Source: Campylobacteraceae bacterium (GTDB taxonomy: Bacteria > Campylobacterota > Campylobacteria > Campylobacterales > Sulfurovaceae). From it: a DNA stretch of 12,950 nt. The stretch covers positions 1 to 12,950 of the forward strand of contig JALWZK010000261.1 in assembly GCA_027002665.1 (NCBI GenBank), in the 5' to 3' direction. Below, piece after piece: positions 6,785 to 12,950 of this stretch (position 1 is its first letter; every line of letters starts with the position of its first letter). The translations under genes and the position numbers were made by a program. Below the pieces are notes generated by a model. The model ran no database searches and was not told the DNA's origin. It saw nothing but the letters and a program-made list of their open reading frames with translations.

Positions 6785-7864
6785 ATGATATATGAAGATT
6801 ATTATATCTTTACACCGGGTCCGGTTAAGATGTCCGATGAGATTTTAGAGATTGGAGCAAAACAGACACCATACTTTAGAAATAGTAAATTTTCGGAGGT
6901 GATATTCAACTGTGAAAAGGGGCTTTTAGAGATAGTAAATGCTCCAAAAGGTAGCAGAGTAATATTTTTAACAGCTTCTGGGACTGCCGGTATGGAGGCT
7001 GCTATTATAAATCTTTTAAATAGAGATGATAAGGCATTGGTTGTTAATGGTGGTGGATTTGGACAAAGGTTTGTAGATATATGTGCAACTCACTCAATTC
7101 CACATAGAGATTTCAGAGTAGAAGATACAGATTTAACCAATATAGAGGAGTTAGCACCCAAAGCTAACTTTACTTCACTTGTTGTAAATGGTCATGAGAC
7201 ATCTATTGGACAGCTCTATAATCTCAATGCAATGGGAGAGTATGTTAGAAAGCATAATCTATTTTTTATAGTAGATGCTATTAGTATGTTAATAACCGAC
7301 CCGATTGATATGTCTGCACAAAATATTGATGTGATTATTGCAAGTAGTCAAAAGGGGTTAGCACTCCCACCCGGTTTAACAATGGTGATTTTATCTCCAG
7401 AAGCGATTGATAGAGTTCGAGATATAGATAATCTCTACTTCAATTTTAAAGATTATCTAAAAAATGGAGAGAGAGGGCAGACACCATATACCCCAGCTGT
7501 AACTATTATATTGCAGTTGGAGGCGAGATTGGCACAGATTAAAAGAAGAGGTGGTGTAAAAGAGTCTATTAAGAGAGCTAAGGAGATAGCAGAATATTTT
7601 AGAGCATCTATTAAAGATTTACCTCTAAAATTTTATACCTCATATATGCCAAATGCTATGACAACCTTAACGCCCACAGATGGCAAGAGGGCAATAGATA
7701 TAGTAAATAGCTTAGAGAAGGAGTATAAAATTATGGTCTGTCCCAATGGTGGAGATTTAAGAGATGTAATATTTAGAGTCTCTCACATGGGAGAGATGAC
7801 AAAATCTTATGTCGATGTCTTAATAGATGCAATGTTCAATTTTTATAAAATAGCGAGAAGATAG
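6785..7864 (+). CDS. Class V PLP aminotransferase, PhnW/serine-pyruvate type
   Basis: This 359-residue fold-type I, class V aminotransferase resembles 2-aminoethylphosphonate, alanine-glyoxylate and serine-pyruvate aminotransferases. It shows FTPGPVKMSDEI (9-20), ASGTAGMEAAI (64-74), VDAISMLITDPIDM (163-176) with the PLP-pairing Asp164, and SSQKGLALPPGL (187-198) with Schiff-base Lys190. The C-terminal FRVSHMG motif is typical of the family. The ATG at 6785 follows AAAGGAG (GGAG at 6772-6775) with 9-base spacing, 3 bases after the previous stop. The true amino acceptor cannot be read from the sequence. Context suggests an aldehyde or ketone on a phosphorylated or CDP-linked small alcohol. A phosphonate role is less likely because no PEP mutase or phosphonopyruvate decarboxylase is nearby. 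Confidence 0.88.
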   Translation: MIYEDYYIFTPGPVKMSDEILEIGAKQTPYFRNSKFSEVIFNCEKGLLEIVNAPKGSRVIFLTASGTAGMEAAIINLLNRDDKALVVNGGGFGQRFVDICATHSIPHRDFRVEDTDLTNIEELAPKANFTSLVVNGHETSIGQLYNLNAMGEYVRKHNLFFIVDAISMLITDPIDMSAQNIDVIIASSQKGLALPPGLTMVILSPEAIDRVRDIDNLYFNFKDYLKNGERGQTPYTPAVTIILQLEARLAQIKRRGGVKESIKRAKEIAEYFRASIKDLPLKFYTSYMPNAMTTLTPTDGKRAIDIVNSLEKEYKIMVCPNGGDLRDVIFRVSHMGEMTKSYVDVLIDAMFNFYKIARR

Positions 7865-8635
7865 GTGAATATAGAGCCTAAGATATTGAGAGAGGCTCAA
7901 CTCATTATGTTGGAGACTCTCATTGAGTTTGATAGGATTTGTAAAAAGCATAATCTGGACTATTGGTTAGATAGTGGAACTCTACTCGGTGCGGTTCGAC
8001 ACAAGGGATTTATTCCGTGGGACGACGATATAGATATAGCTATGCCCGTGGAGGATTATCAAATATTTGCAAAGGTGGCACGAGATGAATTACCAAAGGA
8101 TATGTTTCTACAGAATAGAGATACAGACCCATCATTTCCATTTGACTATATGAAAATTCGCTCATCTAAGGCTATAATTATAGAACATCATGAGAGAGGT
8201 AAAAGAGTTAATTATCATCAAGGGGTTTTTATAGATATATTTCCAATGTTTGCAATTAAAGAGACCAGATTAAACCATCTATTTTATAAATATACCTTTG
8301 CCACCATTAGATTCTTCTCTGCAAAAAAGTTTGATTGTATAAGAGTCCGAAAAGTTTTAAAAAAATCTCTTGAGAGGTTACACCTCGGTTGGGATAAAAA
8401 AGAGGGGACATCGGTTATATATAGTGGAAAGATGCCAGATGTGGCAGGAGCCTTTAAGTATAGTGCTATATATCCATTAAAAAAGATAGAGTTTGAGGGG
8501 TTAGAGTTTTTATCTCCAAATGACCCACACCACTACTTGGAGAATATATACTCATTTGACTATATGGAGCTACCTCCGATTGAGAAGAGAACCAATCATG
8601 CTTATAAGATTACTATTTTAAAAAAAAGTGACTGA
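7865..8635 (+). CDS. LicD-family phosphotransferase
   Basis: LicD-family (PF04991) enzymes move a phosphorylated group such as phosphocholine from a CDP donor onto a surface glycan; the family is related to fukutin-type ribitol-phosphate transferases. The nucleotidyltransferase core is unmistakable: LDYWLDSGTLLGAVRHKGFIP (31-51), then WDDDIDIAM (52-60) with metal-binding Asp residues, and GVFIDIFPMF further on. The length of 256 residues is normal, with no signal peptide or membrane segment, so it acts at the cytoplasmic face. The start is GTG at 7865, directly abutting the TAG of the aminotransferase gene, with the weak purine run GAGAAG upstream. A choline kinase or choline transporter gene (licA/licB) is absent from the window, and the neighbouring TagD domain is the likely source of its CDP donor. 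Confidence 0.92.
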   Translation: MNIEPKILREAQLIMLETLIEFDRICKKHNLDYWLDSGTLLGAVRHKGFIPWDDDIDIAMPVEDYQIFAKVARDELPKDMFLQNRDTDPSFPFDYMKIRSSKAIIIEHHERGKRVNYHQGVFIDIFPMFAIKETRLNHLFYKYTFATIRFFSAKKFDCIRVRKVLKKSLERLHLGWDKKEGTSVIYSGKMPDVAGAFKYSAIYPLKKIEFEGLEFLSPNDPHHYLENIYSFDYMELPPIEKRTNHAYKITILKKSD

Positions 8636-8647
8636 TTTTTTAATCAG
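8632..8647 (+). terminator. Weak hairpin at the end of licD-like gene
   Basis: CTGATT (8632-8637) and AATCAG (8642-8647) form a 6-bp stem with a TTTT loop overlapping the stop codon. It has few GC pairs and no following T-run, so termination would be partial at best; readthrough into mrp is possible. Confidence 0.25.
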
Positions 8648-8662
8648 ATAAGCTTACTCTTA

Positions 8663-8668
8663 GATAAT
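8663..8668 (+). promoter_or_regulatory. Possible -10 box for mrp
   Basis: GATAAT lies 37 bases upstream of the mrp start in an AT-rich 70-base gap that also holds a short AGTATAAA tandem duplication (8671-8686). The match is weak and the region is so AT-rich that it could be chance. Confidence 0.25.
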
Positions 8669-8705
8669 AAAGTATAAAAGTATAAAAATTAATATAGGAG
8701 TATTA

Positions 8706-9818
8706 ATGACAAAAGAAAATGTTTTAGAAGCATTAAAGAGTGTAACCTATCCGGGATTTACAAAAGATATTGTAACTTTTGGATTTGTAAAAGATATAAA
8801 TATTAACGGTAAGAGTATAGATTTACTCATAGATATTACCTCTTCAGCAGATGAGGTTAAGGCACAGATTCGAGATGATATTACAAAAGAACTCAAAAAA
8901 TTGGGATTTGATACTATAAATATAGAGATTAAAGCACCAAAACCGCCGAGACAGATGAGTAACTCTGTAACAGGTAAAAATATTGCTCCTCATGTGAAGA
9001 GTTTTATAATGGTAAGTTCTGGAAAGGGTGGAGTTGGAAAATCAACAACATCTGTAAATCTTGCAGTCGCAATGGCAATGCAAGGGAAAAAAGTTGGACT
9101 ACTTGATGCAGATATATATGGACCTAATATACCAAGAATGATGGGAATAGCAGAGCAGAAACCGGAAATTCAAGGGAATAAGGTTCTACCTCTCAGGGCT
9201 TATGGTGTAGAGGTTATGTCTATGGGTTCACTTATGGAAGAGGGGCAGTCGCTTATCTGGCGTGGAGCTATGATAATGAAGGCTATAGAGCAGTTCCTAA
9301 GAGATATTTTATGGAGTGAACTTGATGTGCTTGTGATTGATATGCCTCCGGGAACAGGTGATGCACAATTAACCTTAGCACAATCTGTTCCGGTTACAGC
9401 AGGAATTACAGTCACAACCCCTCAAGAGGTGAGTCTCGATGATAGTAGAAGAAGTTTAGATATGTTCAAAAAACTTCATATTCCAACTGCCGGAATTGTA
9501 GAGAATATGAGTGGATTTATATGTCCAGAGTGTGGCACAGAGTCGGATATTTTTGGAATGGGCACAACTGAAGCCGTTGCAAAAGAGTATAATATAGATG
9601 TAATTGCGAAAATTCCTATAGAGCCAGCTATTCGAGTTGGTGGAGATAGTGGAATGCCTATTGTCTATCATAAACCGGATTCCGAAACTGCAAAACGATA
9701 CCAAGAGGCAGCTAATAGGCTTTTAAATTTTATAGATAAGGTTATTGAAGAGGGTAGAGCAAGTAATCAAGCTATTCAACCTACAACACCACCGGGAGTT
9801 AGTGCTTGTAGCTTATAG
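8706..9818 (+). CDS. mrp: Mrp/ApbC iron-sulfur cluster carrier ATPase
   Basis: This 370-residue cytosolic P-loop ATPase of the Mrp/NBP35 family binds and delivers Fe-S clusters to apoproteins. An N-terminal MIP18/DUF59-type domain (about 1-78) is followed by the deviant Walker A SGKGGVGKST (105-114), LLDADIYGPNIPRMMG (132-147), IDMPPGTGDAQL (211-222), and the cluster-binding CxxC in ICPECG (Cys273 and Cys276). Both the ATPase site and the cysteine pair are intact. The last 20 or so residues form a Ser/Thr/Pro-rich tail. GGAG at 8697-8700 lies 5 bases before the ATG. It follows the LicD-like gene by 70 bases and is followed by a 17-base palindrome. Confidence 0.95.
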   Translation: MTKENVLEALKSVTYPGFTKDIVTFGFVKDININGKSIDLLIDITSSADEVKAQIRDDITKELKKLGFDTINIEIKAPKPPRQMSNSVTGKNIAPHVKSFIMVSSGKGGVGKSTTSVNLAVAMAMQGKKVGLLDADIYGPNIPRMMGIAEQKPEIQGNKVLPLRAYGVEVMSMGSLMEEGQSLIWRGAMIMKAIEQFLRDILWSELDVLVIDMPPGTGDAQLTLAQSVPVTAGITVTTPQEVSLDDSRRSLDMFKKLHIPTAGIVENMSGFICPECGTESDIFGMGTTEAVAKEYNIDVIAKIPIEPAIRVGGDSGMPIVYHKPDSETAKRYQEAANRLLNFIDKVIEEGRASNQAIQPTTPPGVSACSL

Positions 9819-9824
9819 TAATAG

Positions 9825-9841
9825 GGGGTTAAATTAACCCC
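9825..9841. terminator. Palindromic hairpin between mrp and the second lipoprotein gene
   Basis: GGGGTTAA and TTAACCCC are separated by a single A, giving a perfect 17-base palindrome; as RNA, a 6-bp GC-topped stem with loop AAATT is realistic. It starts 7 bases after the mrp stop and ends 7 bases before GGAG of the next gene. There is no T-tract, so it may attenuate, stabilise an mRNA end, or be a protein-binding site. Confidence 0.5.
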
Positions 9842-9856
9842 ACTTAAAGGAGTTTG

Positions 9857-10585
9857 ATGAAAAGAAGTTTATCTATTATTGCACTATTATATTTAATTGG
9901 CTGTGGAAGTAATGGAGGAAATAGTATCTCTATAGATATGGCAGACTACTATCCTAATGAAAATATGGAAAAGAGTTTCTATGTGATAACAGATAGTGGA
10001 GATAATAATCAATATGATGAGGATATATCGATAGATAGAGGTGTCATTACAGTAAAAGTTGATAATGTTGTAAAGCGAACCATTACTATTAATGATAATG
10101 GAATTATTGAAGAAGATAGTGATAGTAATCTAACTAAAACCATGAAGCGTTATATCCAAGTTGGAGAGATACTATACACTCTTCCAAAAAGCACGATTAT
10201 CCAAGATATAAAATTTGAGGATACTATCTTAGGTCATAAGAGTATAGAGGCTACTACAACATGCCGACTTGAAAGAAAATTAGATAAGTTAGATAAGTAT
10301 GATATTCAATATAGTGGAGATATTCTTAAATTTAAGTGTATAGAGGATAAAAAGATTAAGACTGAGGTCAGAGATAACCTACCGGACTATATCAATCTAC
10401 AAGATGGTGAAGAGAGGTCGGACTATAATATCTCCTATTTCTATATGGAAAAGAGTGTGGGATTGATTGCTATTATAGATGATGACTGCATTATAGATGA
10501 TAAAACGAATGGTAAAACACGAATTAACGATACAAGTTTAAGATGTAAACAAAAGAGATATACCCATACATTTTATTTAAAGTAG
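9857..10585 (+). CDS. Predicted lipoprotein of unknown function
   Basis: This is a 242-residue protein with a short hydrophobic signal and lipobox YLIGC (Cys16 lipidated), then a Gly/Asn/Ser linker much like that of the lipoprotein at 123-1358. I do not recognise the mature domain. It begins near DYYPNENMEKSFYVI (30-44), is rich in Asp, Ile and Lys, looks beta-rich, and has four further cysteines (136, 161, 211 and 230) that could make two disulfides. This suggests an envelope location outside the cytoplasmic membrane. The start is ATG at 9857: AAAGGAG (ending 9852) is 4 bases away, whereas the TTG at 9854 would leave only one base. The 17-base palindrome just upstream may separate it from mrp or tune its expression. 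Confidence 0.75.
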   Translation: MKRSLSIIALLYLIGCGSNGGNSISIDMADYYPNENMEKSFYVITDSGDNNQYDEDISIDRGVITVKVDNVVKRTITINDNGIIEEDSDSNLTKTMKRYIQVGEILYTLPKSTIIQDIKFEDTILGHKSIEATTTCRLERKLDKLDKYDIQYSGDILKFKCIEDKKIKTEVRDNLPDYINLQDGEERSDYNISYFYMEKSVGLIAIIDDDCIIDDKTNGKTRINDTSLRCKQKRYTHTFYLK

Positions 10586-10621
10586 AATAAAGAATAACAC
10601 AATTATTACACAAAATCTCTT

Positions 10622-10627
10622 TATACT
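10622..10627 (+). promoter_or_regulatory. Possible -10 box of the cytochrome c gene
   Basis: TATACT lies 37 bases before the ATG at 10665, in a 79-base gap after the lipoprotein. The sequence before it is T-rich (CTCTTTATACT), as is common for sigma-70 promoters in this phylum. There is no clear -35. Confidence 0.4.
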
Positions 10628-10664
10628 TACAATTGTCAATAAAAAAACACACTAAAGGACACAA

Positions 10665-10958
10665 ATGATGAAAAACATAGTTAAAATGTTAGCGGTTTCT
10701 GCACTACTAAGCCCGGCAATTTATGCAGGAGCAAACACAGCGGCGTGTGTAGGTTGTCATGGAGCAAACTTTGAGAAAGCGGCACTTGGTAAATCTAAAA
10801 TCGTAAAAGATATGTCAAAAGATGAAATTGTAAAAGCTCTTAAAGGGTATAAAGATGGCAGTTACGGTGGAGCTATGAAAGGTATTATGAAAGGTCAAGT
10901 AGCAAAACTAAGTGATGCTGATATTGAAGAGATTGCGGCTAAGGTTGGAAAAAAATAG
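10665..10958 (+). CDS. Periplasmic monoheme cytochrome c (c553 type)
   Basis: This small 97-residue cytochrome c of class I should act as a soluble periplasmic electron carrier, typically between the cytochrome bc1 complex and a terminal oxidase or peroxidase. A Sec signal peptide (1-21, likely cleaved at AIYA|GAN) is followed by the heme-binding motif CVGCH (28-32), where the two Cys bind heme and His32 is the axial ligand. A Met-containing YGGAMKGIMKGQV segment (67-79) supplies the sixth ligand, Met71 or Met75. The mature form is about 76 residues, the size of Campylobacterota c553. AAGGA at 10655-10659 can serve either ATG (10665 or 10668); the 8-base spacing to 10668 is also good. It converges on ruvA. 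Confidence 0.92.
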   Translation: MMKNIVKMLAVSALLSPAIYAGANTAACVGCHGANFEKAALGKSKIVKDMSKDEIVKALKGYKDGSYGGAMKGIMKGQVAKLSDADIEEIAAKVGKK

Positions 10959-10979
10959 TAAAAAGAGACATCTCCTTAT

Positions 10980-10997
10980 TAACCTCGTTTGAGGTTA
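10980..10997. terminator. Bidirectional hairpin between cytochrome c and ruvA
   Basis: TAACCTC (10980-10986) and GAGGTTA (10991-10997) form a 7-bp stem with loop GTTT between two converging stops. It is followed on the plus strand by GTTTAT, a short T-rich stretch. It is a plausible shared terminator. Confidence 0.6.
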
Positions 10998-10999
10998 GT

Positions 11000-11551
11000 T
11001 TATAGTCGTTGTAATTTTTTAAGGGCATATTTCACAATAGAGGCAGTATCGCCAGATGCTCCCTTTATTGCAGATTGAATATGCTCCCCCTTAAATCCAA
11101 GACTTTCCAATGCTAAGATTGCATCTCTAAGACTACTATCTATACTTTTACCACTATCAATAGTAAAATCGGATAGCTCAACCAAAATTCTATTAGCAGA
11201 TTTTATTCCAATTCCCGGCACCTGCTTTAACATTTTACTATTTCCATTTGCAATAATCTCCGCAAAAGTGGTTGGAGAGAATGTAGAGCAGACTGCCATT
11301 GCCACCTTTGAACCAATCCCATTAATCTTAATAAGTGTATCAAACATCTTCTTTTCATTTTTATCTAAAAAGCCAAATAGGAGATTTGTATCTTCTCTAA
11401 TAATCTGCGTTAATAGAAGTTTTACCCTATCCTCTACAATACGGTTTGATGTATTTATAGATATATGCACCTCATATATCAATCCATTTGTATTTATATG
11501 TAGTAGAGTTGGCTCTTTCTTCTCAATAGTTCCTTCAATTCCTACCAACAT
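11000..11551 (-). CDS. ruvA: Holliday junction branch migration protein RuvA
   Basis: RuvA forms tetramers that hold the four-way DNA junction and recruit the RuvB motor during recombination and repair. The 183-residue protein has the N-terminal OB-fold ([19 protein letters not shown]), then tandem helix-hairpin-helix motifs INGIGSK (76-82) and VPGIGIKSA (111-119) that bind the DNA backbone. An acidic or Ser-rich linker leads to the C-terminal RuvB-binding domain (from about 140, [14 protein letters not shown]). It is slightly shorter than E. coli RuvA (203 residues), mostly in the linker. GGGAG at 11559-11563 on the minus strand precedes the ATG by 7 bases. It is divergent from murJ; no ruvB or ruvC is in the window. 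Confidence 0.96.
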   Translation of the reverse strand: MLVGIEGTIEKKEPTLLHINTNGLIYEVHISINTSNRIVEDRVKLLLTQIIREDTNLLFGFLDKNEKKMFDTLIKINGIGSKVAMAVCSTFSPTTFAEIIANGNSKMLKQVPGIGIKSANRILVELSDFTIDSGKSIDSSLRDAILALESLGFKGEHIQSAIKGASGDTASIVKYALKKLQRL

Positions 11552-11579
11552 TTAAAATCTCCCGATAAATATTAACAAA

Positions 11580-11588
11580 AGTATATCA
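11580..11588 (-). promoter_or_regulatory. Extended -10 promoter of ruvA
   Basis: The minus strand reads TGATATACT, that is TGn followed by TATACT. The predicted start near 11573 leaves a leader of about 22 bases that keeps the GGGAG ribosome site. Confidence 0.45.
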
Positions 11589-11593
11589 AGTTT

Positions 11594-11602
11594 TGCTAAA
11601 AT
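11594..11602 (+). promoter_or_regulatory. Extended -10 promoter of murJ
   Basis: TGCTAAAAT is an extended -10 with one departure from TATAAT. It ends 6 bases before the murJ ATG, so the expected transcript start coincides with, or nearly with, the start codon. Confidence 0.4.
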
Positions 11603-11608
11603 TCCATT

Positions 11609-12950
11609 ATGAAATTAAAATCTATATTTACAAACAGTTTTGGCATTCTATTTTCAAGGGTTACAGGTTTAACCCGAGATGTTATTATGGCTTCAGCACT
11701 TGGAGCATCTATCTATACAGATATGTTTTTTATCGCTTTTAAATTTCCAAATCTATTTAGACGAATATTTGCCGAAGGTGCATTTACACAAGCCTTTATG
11801 CCATCATTTGTAGCCTCTAAACATAAAGGGGTATTTGCTACTGCCATATTTTTAAGATTTATGCTATTTATATTTATAATCTCTCTTATAGTTACTCTAT
11901 TTCCAGAGCTTGTAACTAAACTCTTAGCTTGGGGTTGGAGTGAAGATTTAATCGAAAAAACTGCCCCATTGACTGCCATAAACTTTTGGTATCTCGATTT
12001 TATATTTATGGTTACATTTTTAGCAACTCTATTACAATATAGAGAACACTTCGCAACAACTGCCATCTCAACCTCTCTTCTAAATATATCTATGATTAGT
12101 GCAATGTTAATATATATGCAGAGTGACCCTAAAGTGATTGTATATGCTCTTAGCTTTGGAGTTTTAATTGGAGGTATCTTACAGGTAGTTGCACATTTAA
12201 TTACAATAAAAAGATTTAAGCTACATAAGATACTTATAGGTGGTTGGAGATATAGAGATAAAAAAGATGTTCAAAATGAGAAGAGAAACTTTACTAAACT
12301 ATTTATTCCATCGGTTTGGGGAAACTCTGCACCTCAAATATCATCATTTCTCGATACATTTCTCGCATCTTTTCTAATTACAGGCTCTGTCTCATATCTA
12401 TTCTATGCAAATAGAGTATTTCAACTCCCATTAGGAATTATTGCGATAGCCACGGCAACTGCCCTATTCCCATCTATCTCAAAAGCCCTAAATAGAGATG
12501 ATACAGAGGGGGCATATAGTAATCTCTCAAAAGCCTTTTGGCTACTCTCTTTTCTATTGGGTGCATCTGTCGCAGGAGGAATAATTCTATCAGAGCCTAT
12601 TGTTTGGCTACTATTTGAGAGAGGTGCATTTACAAAGCTTGAGACCTTAGAGACTGTAAAGGTGCTTAGAATGTATATGATAGGACTTATGCCCTATGGG
12701 TTTGCTAAACTCTTCTCTATGTTTCTATATGCCTCCAATCGACATGGAAAAGCTGCTAAGATAGCTACAATTGCACTTATAGTAAATATAGTTACCTCCT
12801 TTATACTTATAAAACCTTTGGGTGCTATGGGGTTAGCACTGGCAGGAAGTGTTGGTGGTTGGGTTCTATTTATCTTAACTATAAGAGAGGTTGGGTTTAA
12901 TAGATTTTTTACTATTATAAAATCAAAAAATAGTATCTATTTCTTACTAT
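11609..12950 (+). CDS. murJ: Lipid II flippase MurJ (3' end beyond the window)
   Basis: The reading frame from ATG 11609 stays open to the end of the window: 447 codons, so the last transmembrane helices (roughly 20-60 residues) are missing. MurJ (MviN, MOP superfamily) flips lipid-linked peptidoglycan precursor across the cytoplasmic membrane. Recognition rests on the N-terminus, FSRVTGLTRD (15-24) and FKFPNLFRRIFAEGAFTQAF (44-63), which carry the conserved arginines equivalent to E. coli Arg18, Arg24 and Arg52. Many hydrophobic helices follow, along with the mid-protein segment YLFYANRVFQLPLGIIAIATA. No purine-rich ribosome site precedes the ATG, and the next in-frame ATG falls inside the conserved RDVIMAS segment, so 11609 is the start. 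A leaderless mRNA is possible. It is divergent from ruvA with a 57-base shared gap. Confidence 0.95.
   Translation, partial: MKLKSIFTNSFGILFSRVTGLTRDVIMASALGASIYTDMFFIAFKFPNLFRRIFAEGAFTQAFMPSFVASKHKGVFATAIFLRFMLFIFIISLIVTLFPELVTKLLAWGWSEDLIEKTAPLTAINFWYLDFIFMVTFLATLLQYREHFATTAISTSLLNISMISAMLIYMQSDPKVIVYALSFGVLIGGILQVVAHLITIKRFKLHKILIGGWRYRDKKDVQNEKRNFTKLFIPSVWGNSAPQISSFLDTFLASFLITGSVSYLFYANRVFQLPLGIIAIATATALFPSISKALNRDDTEGAYSNLSKAFWLLSFLLGASVAGGIILSEPIVWLLFERGAFTKLETLETVKVLRMYMIGLMPYGFAKLFSMFLYASNRHGKAAKIATIALIVNIVTSFILIKPLGAMGLALAGSVGGWVLFILTIREVGFNRFFTIIKSKNSIYFLL

Noticed and set aside
6785-7864. Aminoethylphosphonate (phosphonate) biosynthesis or breakdown locus
   Set aside because: Only the aminotransferase resembles PhnW. 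No PEP mutase, phosphonopyruvate decarboxylase or phosphonatase is present, and the cytidylyltransferase is TagD-type.
9854-9856. TTG start for the second lipoprotein
   Set aside because: It would leave only one base after GGAG; the adjacent ATG at 9857 is better placed and gives the same lipobox.
11713-12066. Minus-strand reading frame inside murJ
   Set aside because: It lies wholly opposite the clear MurJ coding sequence, shows no recognisable motif and is best explained as a shadow.

Overview
The window is AT-rich, gene-dense bacterial chromosome, most likely from a Campylobacterota (epsilonproteobacterial) species of the Sulfurimonas/Sulfurovum/Helicobacter type. The main reasons are the clpS-clpA-aat order known from Campylobacter, a bioD next to clpS with the Helicobacter-style P-loop TNTNIGKT, a small monoheme c553-type cytochrome, and TGnTAnAAT-like extended -10 boxes. 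No rRNA, tRNA, CRISPR array, insertion sequence or phage gene was seen, and no gap without a gene exceeds 300 bases.

Layout: (1) Positions 1-41 probably hold the last codons of a sensor histidine kinase. A four-copy 11-bp direct-repeat array and a promoter follow, then a lipoprotein whose second half is Asn/Ser/His-rich low-complexity sequence. (2) After a strong convergent hairpin, the minus strand carries clpS, clpA and aat, a compact N-degron proteolysis operon. Aat marks proteins with Leu/Phe, ClpS recognises them, and ClpA unfolds them for ClpP (not in the window). (3) A divergent promoter region leads on the plus strand to bioD and then three tightly packed genes: a TagD-type cytidylyltransferase fused to an atypical Gfo/Idh/MocA domain, a class V (PhnW-like) aminotransferase, and a LicD-family transferase. 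(4) Next come mrp/apbC (Fe-S cluster carrier ATPase), a second small lipoprotein of unknown function, and a periplasmic cytochrome c. (5) ruvA (Holliday junction) lies on the minus strand and is divergent from murJ (lipid II flippase), which runs off the right edge.

The most interesting part is 5405-8635. Gaps of 4, 3 and 0 bases suggest one transcript with bioD. The gene content fits activation of a small phosphorylated alcohol with CTP, modification and amination, then LicD transfer onto a surface glycan. No phosphonate-forming PEP mutase and no choline kinase is present, so the donor is unlikely to be ordinary phosphocholine or aminoethylphosphonate made from this locus alone. An aminated CDP-polyol (for example a serinol-phosphate type donor) is a testable inference, not a demonstrated product. 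The second point of interest is the regulatory block at 34-113, which may be a response-regulator target beside the end of its partner kinase gene.
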